64,000 nucleotides of DNA, taken from positions 169,183,886 to 169,247,885 of the forward strand of contig JBAIZL010000005.1 in assembly GCA_036971475.1 (NCBI GenBank). The letters run 5' to 3'. This document shows positions 1 to 12,843 of this stretch, piece after piece. The stretch's first letter is position 1, and each line of letters starts with the position of its first letter. A program made the position numbers and the translations under genes. The notes under the pieces were generated by a model. It did no database searches, was not told where the DNA came from, and was given only the letters and a program-made list of their open reading frames with translations. Source of the stretch: Prosapia bicincta. Its lineage: Eukaryota > Arthropoda > Insecta > Hemiptera > Cercopidae.

Positions 1-261
1 TTATCCACCACTAAGTGCAATAATTTTACCTTGTTGTGATGAGGCACCTTTCGGTCACTTGACCATTGTCGAATCACTGATATTTTTCTGGTGTAGATGT
101 TCGGTCCGTTTCGGTCCAAGAGAAAATCCGTGTAACATCAACAAATACCAACATCACAGACCGAACATCTACACCAGAAAAATATCAGTGATTCGACAAT
201 GGTCAAGTGACTGAAAGGTGCCTCATCACAAGGTAAAATTATTGCACTTAGTGGTGGATAA
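1..261. repeat. Palindrome of Penelope-type terminal repeats
   Basis: Bases 1-106 and 160-261 are near-perfect inverted copies around a spacer of about 53 bp. Both arms include the stretches CCACCACTAAGTGCAATAA and CACTTGACCATTGTCGAA. A diverged single copy of the same unit lies at about 49708-49838, between Penelope-like GIY-YIG coding remnants on the minus strand. I therefore read it as the terminal repeat (pLTR) of a Penelope-like element in head-to-head arrangement. The left arm reaches the window edge, so the element may extend to the left. Confidence 0.7.
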
Positions 262-430
262 AAGTATTTACAATAATAATATATCAACTTCATATATATA
301 TTTGCAGTAGTGCTTCGCTGCAAGTAATCATCTCAGAAGTTCTCACAAGATTACGAACCATAGCTGATCAGAAATCCATAAAAGTGAGAATTTAAAAAGC
401 AGTAATCTCAATAAAAAATTTAATACTACA

Positions 431-1499
431 CAGTAGAACCCCTCAAATCGAACCTCAGAAATCCGAACATGATTTGATGAAAACCAAATTTTAAAAAGTA
501 TCTAAGACTTAATGAAGGAGGTCTATGTACTGAAAGTTTGCTACTTACGTATGTCTTTACATTCCAACTGCATGTCTGAAGGATGTGAAGGAGCATTGTC
601 TATCGAAAGTAGAGCTTTTGGTGGCTGTCCATTTTTCTCATTAAATTTTGTTACTGAAGGAACAAAATTATTTTTGAACTACTCCTTGAAAATATTACCA
701 GTCATCCATTACACTGATTTCTGTAATGAACAGGGTGAGGATTCAAGTTCATACTTTTAGGGCTTGTGGCTTGGCGGATTTTTCAATCACCATTAATGGT
801 AGCTTATTTGTTCCCACAGCGTTACTATAAGCTAAAACTCTGAGGCACTGTTTGCTCTTAAAGCCTGGCGCAGAAGATTCCTCTTTAGAAGCACGACTTT
901 TAGTGGGAAGGGCTTTAAAACTCAATACAGTCTCGCCCGCATTATACACTTGCTAGGGTCAGTAATTTTCAGACGAAATCAAATCTGAATATTCATCTAA
1001 ATATTCTTTGGCAGCAAGGTTTTCAGCTGATAACTTCTACCTGCTTACCCTTAGTTGTCTAATTATGTGCCTTCTTTTCCATCTATCCAACCATCTATTG
1101 CTTTTTGGTTGGTAAACGCTAAATTCCAAATTACTGTTCATTAATTTGTTCAACTGTAATGCCATTTTTTGTAATAATGAGCCACTAATAGGAACTCCTA
1201 TCTGCTTTTCTTGTGTAAACCATAAAAATACAGTCCGTCAATTTTTTCATTCACAGAAACTTTCAAGTGATGGGTTGTTTCAAAGACTTTTCACTTGTAG
1301 CATTGGAAAACTTTAATTTTTGATACTTTAAATATTTAATGAGTACTCTAATATTGTTCGTTAATTAAAAAAAAACACAATTCTGTCAAATACAAAATAC
1401 GCAGAAAATCCAAAATCCAAACGTTTTCGGCAAATCTTAACTTTTCCAAACCCAAACAGGCTACAGTCCCAATTAGTTCGGATTTGAAGGGTTCCACTG
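431..1499 (-). mobile_element. Decayed Tigger/pogo-type DNA transposon
   Basis: The ends are inverted: left CAGTAGAACCCCTCAAAT, right ATTTGAAGGGTTCCACTG followed by TA. The left TA has mutated to CA. Inside, the minus strand has pieces of a Tigger/Jerky-family DDE transposase: at 949-749 YNAGETVLSFKALPTKS and LPLMVIEKSAKP, and in another frame near 700-570 FVPSVTKFNEKNGQPPKA followed by LLSIDNAPSHP. ETVLSF corresponds to the DETGLF block (first catalytic Asp replaced by Gly) and DNAPSHP carries the second Asp. Stops and frameshifts throughout show it is dead. Confidence 0.8.
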
Positions 1500-2525
1500 T
1501 AACAAATTGTAAAATTATTAATGGAGGATTTGTAATTTGAAAACTGAATTCAGAGAATCTAACTAAAGACCAATTTTATGTTTTCTCAAGATTTTAATTT
1601 CTCAATTTTCTCAAATTTATGTTTCAAGTTTTGGAAAGAACTCTTCAACTTTTAGTTTTAGATTAAGGTTCCATAGTGGTGACCAATTAGAAAGTAGGAA
1701 TGAATGTAAACAAGTAGTTTAATTTTCCAGATGTGTTGAAGAAAGGTTTGGGTCCATGACGAAAACAAAAGATGTTACTTAGAAGTGTCCAATAGTGGGG
1801 GCAAACATTTGATATCTGGATTTACCAGATATTTCTTGAGAAAGGTTTTGAAGTATTGGTGCTAACGTACCAGGTATAAAGTGAATGTATCAAGTGTCCG
1901 TGGCTACCCCTCCTATTTTTAATATAAATATAAATATAAATAGAGTTATTTTTCAGAGAACAATAGTGTATTTGATAATAAGAAATAACAACTTTGGTTC
2001 CCAAACCCTTATTCACCAAAAGTTAGTAGCACTTATTTGTCTACAATTTTATATGCTAAAAAACTATGGTTGATAAACTCGAAGCATCTTCATATTTAAG
2101 ACCACCAATGCCATGATATGTAGGAGTATATAGTGAATTAAACATAAAAGGGCAAGACTGCGGATATCAACTCATGTAAATGAGTGCAACTGGTTCCATG
2201 TTGCCCCAAACCAATTTGCCCAATCTTACCCCTCTTGCACTGTTTCTAAAACTAAATTATACTGAGCTCTATGATACTTTCTAGTAACGAAATTACTTTA
2301 ATTAGAGTATACTTTTACATGCAGTATTACTTTCTTAAAAACACAACACTTATAGTTATACATAACTAAATTACTTTGAGCAAATTAACATTAATCAAGG
2401 GTTTATAACAATAACTTACCCTTGAAGTACAAGCAACTGGTATAGAGTCTATCCACTATAATGATATTCAGCGATACTGCTGGAAGTGGTGAGGGGTTAA
2501 AATCATGGAGGAAAACTCCACTATA
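1500..2525. other. Intergenic AT-rich sequence
   Basis: No coding exon, RNA gene or clear repeat boundary was recognised. The short open frames at 1822-2073 overlap a TATAAA-rich tract on both strands and look like chance. Confidence 0.5.
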
Positions 2526-3330
2526 TCACCGCTGACGGGTTAAAGAAATAGGTATAACATTCTCTAACATAATCATATATAAATAATCCTTCTTGAAGAG
2601 GTTATTATTCCCCAAACCATGCCCTGGAAAAAGTACTCTTTTATTAATTTGGTACACCACATATTTTGGTGTATTAATATTCTGCAACGTGCAATTGATT
2701 GAGTGAATTGCTTTCAAATCATTTTTATAAAAATGATTTAATGCCTCGTTGTTTCTTGGTTTTTCCTTGAACATCTTGTGACCCACTGATTTAGATTTTC
2801 ATAGTTTTGTAGTTACTCTAACTATGCCAACTTCATAACTTCTGCAGTTCAAAATTCAAATAATTTTCTAGCTTCATTCTTAAGAACTTGAGGACATTTA
2901 TTAACAGTTCTCACTTGTCAGCTTTCGATGTCTCAGTGAAAATTCTAGTCTCAGTCAAATGATTTAGTAATGGAACTGAGCTAAGTAAATTGTCGAAAAA
3001 CATTATATTCATATCCACATAAGCATTAGCTTTCCCATAACCACATACATCTAGTATCAAACGTATCTAATGTTTATTACATTCTCCTATATACAGACTA
3101 ATGAGATAGCCAAAAGAAAAGCATTTAGCCATTTTCTTACAGCCAAAGTGTTTTTGATATACTGCTTGACATAGTACATACCATATTAAGGGATGATGAT
3201 ACCTTCATTGATTGACAAGGTTTTTACCCCAACCTTCATATATAGTTCAGACTGTCAACAAATGAACATAAAATGTACAGGCTATTAGTCATGTTCCCCA
3301 TTGACATGGAGAAAATTTGGATTTATTCAA
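2526..3330 (-). pseudogene. piggyBac-like (PGBD) transposase remnant
   Basis: Read from 3270 down on the minus strand, broken frames give LSINEGIIIP, YGMYYVKQYI and AVRKWLNAFLLAIS. They correspond to the DE(S/G)(M/I)(I/V)P(Y/F)-G-R-(H/L)-K-Q-(F/Y)-I region of piggyBac transposases. About 60 codons later VDMNIMFFDNLLSSVPLL and LNHLTETRIF match the second catalytic Asp block (FDNFFTS). The 2786-2526 stretch (MFKEKPRNNEALNHFYKND) would follow as part of the C-terminal region. Stop codons and frame changes indicate an old copy. No terminal repeats with TTAA were found. Confidence 0.55.
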
Positions 3331-4376
3331 AAACAATTTGGTCTGCTAAATATGCCAAATTGTTTTCTCTTGACCAGTCCTTTTTTTTATTCGGATAGCT
3401 TCCATATCCTAGCAGCAATCTACCAAAAAATAAGCAATAAATTGAATAAACATTTTTACTGTTTTGAAATAACCTGGGATTTTTCTATAAATCAGGGTTA
3501 ATTCAAACACTTCTAGTTATAATTTAAATTTAATTTATTACTGGGTTAAATGTTACGCCATATACAAATCACTATTTTTCCAATAAATTATCCTCATACA
3601 ATAACAGAATATTATGTTAAAAAATATAAAGTACACATTAAATTATATTTAATTCATTATTAAAATCTAGGATCATCATTTACAGTTACACAAAATAAAT
3701 TGATCATCATGTCAACCAAAACATACTAAATTAAGCATTGAAAATAAACCGTTGTCTGTTTATACATCCTGTCTGGCTTGTAGAGTAAAAATATGCTTGA
3801 AGTACTATTCTGACCTTGAGGGCAAATTTAAAATTAAAAAAAATCTTTCCTACAATATTTTATTAAAATATTTTAAAATTTTTGTACTGAAACAGAATTA
3901 TATGCAAGGAGAGAAAAACAAACAAATAACTCCTTACATTATGAAGCATTGTATAATGGGCAGGCATCACTTAGCCATTGTTTTCAAATTTGTCAGACTG
4001 GATCTATGTCTTATCCACAATCATTATATTATGTACATTTGACTCGACAAGTGAATAAGGGTAAATATAAAAGAGGAATTCATTGCTCGATTTTAATGTA
4101 GTAGATTGCATTGTTTTCATTTAGAATAAGTTCTATAAAAATAATTAATTAACCTTTACCTATTTATACATAATTTATTTCGAGTGAACCATGATCAACA
4201 ATTTTATGTATGATTTTATTCAACATTATTAAAGGCAACCTACAGTAATTGATAAGCAAAAACGTCCTCTTATTATCAAAACCCAAAACTACTTGTCTGA
4301 GTTGAAGCCTTCTATAATATAGCTAAATATGATTGTGTCAACACAGGCGTCCAAGTTGTTGCGCCCACTAAAACAA
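3331..4376. other. Region downstream of the GMP synthase stop
   Basis: Very AT-rich sequence with no recognisable coding content. It should contain the GMPS 3' UTR in its upper part. The open frame at 3752-4042 (plus) lacks any family resemblance and is treated as chance. Confidence 0.45.
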
Positions 4377-4478
4377 TCACTCCCACTCTGTAGTACCTGG
4401 AGGTTTAGACGTCAAGTCATACAGAACTCTTGACACTCCTTGAATGTTTGAAATTTCTGACATTAATCTGTGTACAAC
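4377..4478 (-). CDS. GMPS: GMP synthase terminal coding exon
   Basis: It encodes [20 protein letters not shown], then [13 protein letters not shown], and stops with TGA at 4377-4379. The C-terminal sequence [14 protein letters not shown] is almost invariant in GMP synthases, where the last residues reach the XMP site. The acceptor is TTTCAG in phase 0. A candidate polyadenylation hexamer (AATAAA on the minus strand) lies at about 4174-4179, some 200 bases downstream. AT-rich sequence contains such hexamers by chance, so that is only a suggestion. Confidence 0.96.
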   Translation of the reverse strand, partial: VVHRLMSEISNIQGVSRVLYDLTSKPPGTTEWE

Positions 4479-4854
4479 CTGAAACATTCACATTTATAAA
4501 TTACTAGCAAAGTACTTGTCTTTCATATGGGGTTGACATATATTTGTATTGATTTCATTTCTATTAGCATTTGGGTTGAATTTAATTTACTGAAATTAAA
4601 TACCAATAAATATATCAAACTACAGTTTATAAACTTACCGATTATTGTCTTAAAAATCTAAGAGAAGGAAAAGCTTCTGCTTGTAACATGCCATTTGTAA
4701 AGTATAACTATCCTTGAAAGATAAATAACAACAAACATTTACTCTCATCTGATTAATTGTGTTTAAAAGTGACTTTTACAGGAGATTACAAACACATTTA
4801 CTATCAAGGAATACAGGTAACTGAGTGTTAAGTTTTCAAGGCCAGTGGGGCGTG

Positions 4855-5008
4855 CCCGATGGAATTTGTAAATAAAAAAGGCATATGTGTTCAGCTAACA
4901 AAAATTTATTTTAGCTCAATGGGTCCAATATTTTTACATGATTGAGTAACACACACACACACACACACACATACACCATTAGATTTTTATATAATAGTAT
5001 AGATATTA
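4855..5008 (-). repeat. Dispersed repeat with TAATGGTGT(GT)n end
   Basis: On the minus strand this reads ATCTATACTATTATATAAAA, then ATCTAATGGTGT, a GT microsatellite, an ATCA(T)GTAAAAA segment and GGACCCATTGAGCT. The same order recurs on the plus strand at about 51318-51350 and 52062-52140. The three copies define one dispersed family. The TCTATACTA start resembles the 5' ends of some Helitron-like elements, but no 3' hairpin with CTRR was found, so the class is left open. Confidence 0.5.
4951..4973. repeat. (AC)n microsatellite
   Basis: An uninterrupted AC dinucleotide run of about 11 units, located inside the dispersed repeat that ends at 5008. Confidence 0.9.
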
Positions 5009-5751
5009 AAAAATTAAAATGCACAAAATGTTTTATTTAATTCAGAATTATTAAAGCTACTAATTTTCAATCATTTAAAAATAGTTATTAGAAATAAGAC
5101 GACAGAAATATTGCTAAACATTTTGTTTGTATATTAATATATCAAGTATGGCTGTCAACTGAATATTAGATACGTGATGCTTAGGCTGCCTGACAAGCAG
5201 TGATCGTCATACTTCAAACGTTTTTTCATACAATGGTAATGCAATCGATCATAATGGAGGAAAGCAATAATTTTGTTGGGACACAAAAAACGTACAAAAA
5301 AAGGTTGTTGAGATAATTTTGTAACAGATGCAAGACAGTTCTACAAAACTGTAGGCACACTATGACCACCTGTCTTAGAAGTATTAGGCCAAAAGTATTG
5401 TAAGCTGTAGACAAAAGTTTTTTTTTAACCAACAGCTTTGGGGCTCTTCGTGTGTGCTTGAAAATATTATTAAATATTTTGCGTGTATTTTAAGGCTTAA
5501 GGCATTACTGTTATCAACTAAATATTAGGTGTGTAAAGCTTAGGCTGTTAGAGGCTTAGGGACAATGATCACAGATATCCTGTAACATTTGATTTTAGGA
5601 CATAAATTTACTTATTAATCATTATCAGAACATAAACCACAACAATCATGTTAAATTATCAAGTCTCTAGGTTACTTTCCTTTACAAAGCTGAAGAATAT
5701 TATTCTTATAACTTATAATCCTCTAACATAATATAAGTACTTAAGTTATAA

Positions 5752-8700
5752 GGTACAATCATAGTTAGTCAATTCCACAACTACAGTCCATAAAGTTATA
5801 AGGTACAATCATAGTTAGTCAATTCCACAACTACAGTCCATAAAATTATAAGGTACAATCATAATTAGTCAATTCCACAAATACAGTCCATAAAGTTATA
5901 AGGTACAATCATAGTTAGTCAATTCCACAACTGCAGCCCATAAAGTTATAAGGTACAATCATAGTTAGTCAATTCCACAACTACAGTAAATAAAGTTATA
6001 AGGTACAACCATAGTTAGTCAATTCCACAACTACAGTCCATAAAGTTATAAAGTACAATCATAGTTAGTCAATTCCACAACTACAGTCCATAAAGTTTAA
6101 AGGTAAAATCATTGTTAGTCAATTCCACAACTACAGTCCATAAAGTTATAAGGTACAATCATAGTTAGTCAATTCCACAACTATAGTCCATAAAGTTATA
6201 AGGACAATCATAGTCAATTCCACAACTACAGTCCATAAAGTTATAAGGTACAATCATAGTCAATTCCACAACTACAGTCCATAAAATTATAAGGTACAAT
6301 CATAATTAGTCAATTCTACAACTACAGTCCATAAAGTTAAAAGGTACAATCATAGTTAGTCAATTCCACAACAACAGTCCATAAAGTTATAAGGTACAAT
6401 AATAGTTAGTCAATTCCACAACAACAGTCTATAAAGTTATAAAGTACAATAATAGTTAGTCAACTCCACAACTACAGCCCATAAAGTTATAAAGTACAAT
6501 CATAGTTAGTCAATTCCACAACTACAGTCCATAAAATTATAAGGTACAATCATAATTAGTCAATTCCACACCTACAGTCCATAAAGTTATAAGGTACAAT
6601 CATAGTTAGTCAATTCCACAACTACAGTCCATAAAGTTATAAAGTACAATCATAGTTAGTCAATTCCACAACTACAGTCCATAAAGTTATAAGGTACAAT
6701 AATAGTTAGTCAATTCCACAACTACAGCCCATAAAGTTATAAAGTACAATCATAGTTAGTCAATTCCACAACTACAGTCCATAAAATTATAAGGTACAAT
6801 CATAATTAGTCAATTCCACAACTACAGTCCATAAAGTTATAAGGTACAATCATAGTTAGTCAATTCCACAACTACAGTCCATAAAGTTATAAAGTACAAT
6901 CATAGTTAGTCAATTCCACAACTACAGCCCATAAAGTTATAAGGTACAATAATAGTTAGTCAATTCCACAACAACAGTCCATAAAGTTATAAAGTACAAT
7001 CATAGTTAGTCAATTCCACAACTACAGTCCATAAAATTATAAGGTACAATCATAATTAGTCAATTCCACAACTATAGTCCATAAAGTTATAAGGTACAAT
7101 CATAGTCAATTCCACAACTACAGTCCATAAAGTTATAAGGTACAATCATAGTCAATTCCACAACTACAGTCCATAAAATTATAAGGTACAATCATAATTA
7201 GTCAATTCCACAACTACAGTCCATAAAGTTAAAAGGTACAATCATAGTTAGTCAATTCCACAACTACAGTCCATAAAGTTATAAGGTACAATCATAGTTA
7301 GTCAATTCCACAACTACAGTCCATAAAGTTATAAAGTACAATCATAGTTAGTCAATTCCACAACTACAGTCCATAAAGTTATAAGGTACAATCATAGTCA
7401 ATTCCACAACTACAGTCCATAAAATTATAAGGTACAATCATAATTAGTCAATTCTACAACTACAGTCCATAAAGTTAAAAGGTACAATCATAGTTAGTCA
7501 ATTCCACAACAACAGTCCATAAAGTTATAAGGTACAATAATAGTTAGTCAATTCCACAACAACAGTCTATAAAGTTATAAAGTACAATAATAGTTAGTCA
7601 ACTCCACAACTACAGCCCATAAAGTTATAAAGTACAATCATAGTTAGTCAATTCCACAACTACAGTCCATAAAATTATAAGGTACAATCATAATTAGTCA
7701 ATTCCACACCTACAGTCCATAAAGTTATAAGGTACAATCATAGTTAGTCAATTCCACAACTACAGTCCATAAAGTTATAAAGTACAATCATAGTTAGTCA
7801 ATTCCACAACTACAGTCCATAAAGTTATAAGGTACAATAATAGTTAGTCAATTCCACAACTACAGCCCATAAAGTTATAAAGTACAATCATAGTTAGTCA
7901 ATTCCACAACTACAGTCCATAAAATTATAAGGTACAATCATAATTAGTCAATTCCACAACTACAGTCCATAAAGTTATAAGGTACAATCATAGTTAGTCA
8001 ATTCCACAACTACAGTCCATAAAGTTATAAAGTACAATCATAGTTAGTCAATTCCACAACTACAGCCCATAAAGTTATAAGGTACAATAATAGTTAGTCA
8101 ATTCCACAACAACAGTCCATAAAGTTATAAAGTACAATCATAGTTAGTCAATTCCACAACTACAGTCCATAAAATTATAAGGTACAATCATAATTAGTCA
8201 ATTCCACAACTATAGTCCATAAAGTTATAAGGTACAATCATAGTCAATTCCACAACTACAGTCCATAAAGTTATAAGGTACAATCATAGTCAATTCCACA
8301 ACTACAGTCCATAAAATTATAAGGTACAATCATAATTAGTCAATTCCACAACTACAGTCCATAAAGTTAAAAGGTACAATCATAGTTAGTCAATTCCACA
8401 ACTACAGTCCATAAAGTTATAAGGTACAATCATAGTTAGTCAATTCCACAACTACAGCCCATAAAGTTATAAGGTACAATCATAGTTAGTCAATTCCACA
8501 ACAACAGTCCATAAAGTTATAAAGTACAATCATAGTTAGTCAATTCCACAACTACAGTCCATAAAATTATAAGGTACAATCATAATTAGTCAATTCCACA
8601 ACTACAGTCCATAAAGTTATAAGGTACAATCATAGTTAGTCAATTCCACAACTACAGTCCATAAAGTTATAAAGTACAATCATAGTTAGTCAATTCCACA

Positions 8701-9352
8701 ACTACAGCCCATAAAGTTATAAGGTACAATAATAGTTAGTCAATTCCACAACAACAGTCCATAAAGTTGTAAAGTACAATAATAGTTAGTCAACTCCACA
8801 ACTACAGCCCATAAAGTTATAAAGTACAATCATAGTTAGTCAATTCCACAACTACAGTCCATAAAATTATAAGGTACAATCATAATTAGTCAATTCCACA
8901 CCTACAGTCCATAAAGTTATAAGGTACAATCATAGTTAGTCAATTCCACAACTACAGTCCATAAAGTTATAAAGTACAATCATAGTTAGTCAATTCCACA
9001 ACTACAGCCCATAAAGTTATAAGGTACAATAATAGTTAGTCAATTCCACAACAACAGTCCATAAAGTTATAAAGTACAATCATAGTTAGTCAATTACACA
9101 ACTACAGTCCATAAAGTTATACAATCATAGTTAGTCAATTACACAACTACAGTCCATAAACTTATAAAGTACAATAATAGTTAGTCAATTCCACAACTAC
9201 AGTCCATAAAGTTATACAATCATAGTTAGTCAACTACACAACTACAGTCCATAAAGTTATAAGGTACAATCATAGTTAGTCAATTCCACAACTACAGTTC
9301 ATAAAGTTATGAGGTACAATCATAGTTAGTCAATTCCACAACTACAGAACAT
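5752..9352. repeat. Satellite array of about 50-bp monomers with 1138-bp higher-order repeat
   Basis: About 72 head-to-tail monomers, each starting ATAAAGTTATAAGGTACAAT and ending CCACAACTACAGTCC. Most are 50 bp. A recurrent 46-bp variant lacks TTAG, and a roughly 45-bp variant near 9110-9230 lacks part of AAGGT. Diagnostic variants recur at an exact 1138-bp spacing: CAATTCTACA at 6311 and 7449, CAACTCCACA at 6461 and 7599, CACACCTACAG at 6567 and 7705, and ACTATAGTCC at 7071 and 8209. This shows a tandem duplication of about 23 monomers; a further partial copy is offset by 1192 bp. The array fills most of the last GMPS intron and has no coding potential. Confidence 0.96.
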
Positions 9353-9421
9353 GCAATTAAGACAAATGACTTATTATTGATCATTGTTTAGTTATGTTTT
9401 TATTATTGTTAATCAACTTAC

Positions 9422-9610
9422 TTCAAGTGGAAGATCTTTTCCAGGAATTGCTGGTCTTCCTGTCATGAAGTCATGAGTAATAAATGGTCTAAGTACAACA
9501 GATCTCTGACAAGAGGGACCTCTAACTGCAGGATCACGATCAAAATGTAGAGGTATTAATATTACAGGCATTTGGCTAACTAAATGCATTGTCTTAGTTG
9601 ATGTTAAAAT
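9422..9610 (-). CDS. GMPS: GMP synthase exon: SQMPVIL / HFDRDP region
   Basis: It encodes ILTSTKTMHLVSQMPVILIP, then LHFDRDPAVRGPSCQRSVVL and RPFITHDFMTGRPAIPGKDL. The conserved blocks are SQMPVIL(I/T)PLHFDRDP, PSCQRSVV and FIT(H/S)DFMTG, which contribute to the substrate pocket near the C-terminus. The acceptor is TCTGAAAAA-side CAG before ATTTTAAC and the donor is GTAAGT after CTTGAA, phase 0. The next intron (4479-9421) is largely occupied by the satellite array. Confidence 0.96.
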
Positions 9611-9811
9611 CTGAAAAATATTGGGAAAATATATATATACTTTTATAAAAGTCATCAAGGAACTACTAAAAAGTAAATATACTAATCTCCAGTTATAGTT
9701 TTTAAAAAACCTAATTTTCTGCTGCTATTAATAACGCATTAGTAAAAATTCAATTTCAGTTTCCACTGAGACTATTAATAAAAAATTTACATCACAAAAG
9801 TTATTACAGTT

Positions 9812-9973
9812 CAAAATAGATATTAAACATGGGTGGCGTCAAATGTAAGACATCCTGTTAGTAAAACTTAGAAAAATTTTCAACACATACTGCAAAATAG
9901 ATATTAAACATGGGTGGCGTCAAATGTAAGACATCCTGTTAGTAAAACTTAGAAAAATTTTCAACACATACTG
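9812..9973. repeat. 81-bp direct tandem duplication
   Basis: Two adjacent copies (9812-9892 and 9893-9973), each beginning CAAAATAGATATTAAACATG, are identical by eye. It is a recent tandem duplication inside a GMPS intron. Confidence 0.95.
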
Positions 9974-10084
9974 CACGTTTTTTTTTTCAACACATTTTTT
10001 CATTTTGTACTTTTTGTTCAAATAATGACAAAACATAGATAATTTGTCATTTAGTGTGAATATTTATTTAATCTATCACGTTTC

Positions 10085-11030
10085 ATAATGTAGCCAGGCA
10101 CCAGTGACCGTCATGGCACGACATATATATATTTATACTATGAGGATGGTCACATTACCGGGCATATGGCCTACTAGTCATACTCCGTTCAAGGCTGATC
10201 GTTTAGATGAATAGTAGCATGTACTCATTTCAGTAATGTAATTTTGCATGACACAACGAAAAAAAAGTTTTTTGTGGTTCAGTTTAGAAACAATTGTTGA
10301 CCACTTATGAAGAAAAAACAAATGTACGTGAAACAGTTCCCACTTCAAGACCGAGACGATTGAACTGCGAAGTACAAAACGTGTAGTATTTTTTCAAGTA
10401 ATATAAATTCAAGTATAAGTATATACTATAACATGTTTCCACAATATTATAGTCACTTTTAAACAATTAATATAGGTACTAGATGTTCTCATGTATTTTA
10501 TACATACACAATTTCAATTTTTAATATTTTGCTTTGAAAATATTTTTTCTGAATAATTCGAATGTCACAATGCAAATAAGTTTTTAATTGGGCTGTTTTT
10601 ATGAATTTTATAAATTAAATTTTTAAAATTAAAGTTTTTAGTTTTTATAATTTTGGAATTGTTCAGGTTTTTAAGTGAATATTTTTTTAGAACAATTCAA
10701 ATGTAACTATTTTAAATCCTATTGTAGTTCTACAAACAGGTGTAAATAAAAATATTTCCTAATACTATTTCTTGTAATTCTGAAAAACTAGTTTCCCAAT
10801 AAACAGCCGTGTAATAAAAAAAAGCGAAAATTTATTTTGAACGGCATGTTGCAGGATCACAGACAGAGAGGCAATGCCAGACACCTCATATGATAAAATA
10901 TGATGTGTATGTGCTGGCAGCATTGTGTGATGATATAAAGTTGGGTATACATTGCCGGTCACAGGTGACCCCGCTGCCTTATACAATAATACAGAATCAG
11001 GCACTGGAGACCCTCATTGCAGTCAATGTG
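10085..11030. mobile_element. Possible decayed piggyBac-type non-autonomous element
   Basis: The right end reads TGCAGTCAATGTG followed by TTAT. Its reverse complement, CACATTGACTGCA, matches 12 of 13 bases at the terminus of the TTAA-flanked element at 14624-16593 (CACATTCACTGCA). Both sides carry similar direct segments: CAGGCACCAGTGACCGTCAT near 10095 and CAGGCACTGGAGACCCTCAT near 11000. No left terminus with TTAA was found, so the left limit is a guess. Confidence 0.35.
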
Positions 11031-12843
11031 TTATTATAGCAGAATTGAGTTCAAAGTAGTTGAGCTTTCATCAATTATCATTTATATTTCAACATCTGCT
11101 TCCAATTAATGTTTTTTTCCTATCTTAAAATGTTTTCCAATGTTAGGTAATTTTTTAAGTTGTAGAAAGTATGACATTATTAAAAACACAAACTTAGTAA
11201 AAGTCTCACCTTTCTGTAAAAAGATTTCCTTCATTGAGCACATATGGGAAAAAAGTTATTGTACGTAAACCAAAAATTATAGTACTTATTACACAGAATT
11301 TTAAACACAAAATATGAAAACACAAAACTTGGGTATGTCAAAGCTCTCTTCTGGAACATCTTGCATAATTACATTTACTCTCACCACAATAGTAATCACC
11401 CATATTCTCTTCTCATGAAATATTTTTTCCCAACCAGTCAATTTTTATGTAATATTTTTTGAATCCAAATAAAATTAACTCTACTATAATAGTAATCCAG
11501 GTATTCATTATCCACTCACACTAAATTGTCATAAGACGCTATTTTTTATTTTGCCCGTTGATATCAATGCATGATAGTTTGCAAGAAGCCAGTTTTATCT
11601 ATCTCTTCTAGAGTTGTTCTATAGTTATCCATTAATGCTTTATATACAATCACATCCATTTCTAGTGCCAGGTATGATTATAAGATTTATGTTCATTTTA
11701 CGCAACTGTTTTTTTTAAATTTCCACAATTGTATTTTTATTTTTCAAGCTATTACAACATCTACTCAACAATTTTTAACCAAATAGAGGTTTCATTCATC
11801 CGTACTATTTGTGTGTGCTTTTACTGCTATTCCAGTTAAGTTTTTACCTAACATTTTTTGTTAAAATATGGCGTAAAGCATAAGTTCAATACTACCAGTC
11901 AATAACTGGTTCTACAGATAATTTATTTATGTAGATTTCGCAATGACCTATATTACTCTTTTTTTATTTACCGATATATTATTTGACTTATCGAAATAAA
12001 CTGTCAATCAGTCTATGGTTTCTATCATATTGACTGGTCTGTGGTGACATTGACTTTTAAAAATTTATAATATGATGCTGAAAACTTAATTGTCACTGAA
12101 ATCATTTGGAAGCTGTTATTTGGAGGCTTGTTCTCTGGCATAACACTAATCCATTTCTTCACCACATATGTTTACAATAACGTAAACCTGCTTTAAAATG
12201 TGATACCAGAAGTGCTTTAGGGCTATTTTATGAGCTCTATAAACGCTATAAATTCATTAGTTATTGGCAATCTCATTTCATGTTTTTCAAGTACGTGTTT
12301 GAGTCTTTTTCTGCAGGTTCAAATTGTCATTTCTTAACATTAAACAAAAGCTTTCCTTGAAGAATTGCAATTTTCCAACTGTAGTTTCTGTATTCATCTC
12401 CTTTACATGTTAGCATTAGTTAAGTTGTATTTTTTTGCTACAGTGCAGTTCTTGGAACTTCATTGACCACAACTTGAAATTTTTGTTACAGCTGCGACTG
12501 TAACACAAGGCATTTTTCCTTGTTGTCTAACACTATCAATACATTACTGTCTGCAATACTTATACTCCCTATAACAAATCAGATGTTAATGAAATGAAAT
12601 GAATCGGAGTACTTTGACATACGAAATCGAGCTCTGAAGCCCTGTTAAATGAGTTTCTGCATATATAAATTTTTTGGCTCCACATATAATCGAATTTGAT
12701 TTGTTTGTTTCTGGAATACCCCCTCTTATATATGGGCCAAAGATATTCAAATAATGTATTTCAAAGGTATAAAGTATTCAAATTGATATAAAAAACATTT
12801 TAAACAAATATCTATAGATTAATGTATTTAATGAAAATAATAC
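11031..12843. other. GMPS intron, no feature recognised
   Basis: AT-rich intronic sequence without coding similarity, clear terminal repeats or tandem structure on either strand. Confidence 0.5.

Noticed and set aside
30..90. Hammerhead-like bases (GTGATGAGG ... GTCGAA) in the Penelope-type terminal repeat
   Set aside because: Penelope-like elements can carry hammerhead ribozymes, but here the core has G instead of the essential C in CTGATGA in all three copies, the second core lacks the following A, and no proper stem II closes. Not called.
5752..9352. CRISPR-like array
   Set aside because: Units are head-to-tail monomers without unique spacers, and the context is a eukaryotic intron. It is a satellite.
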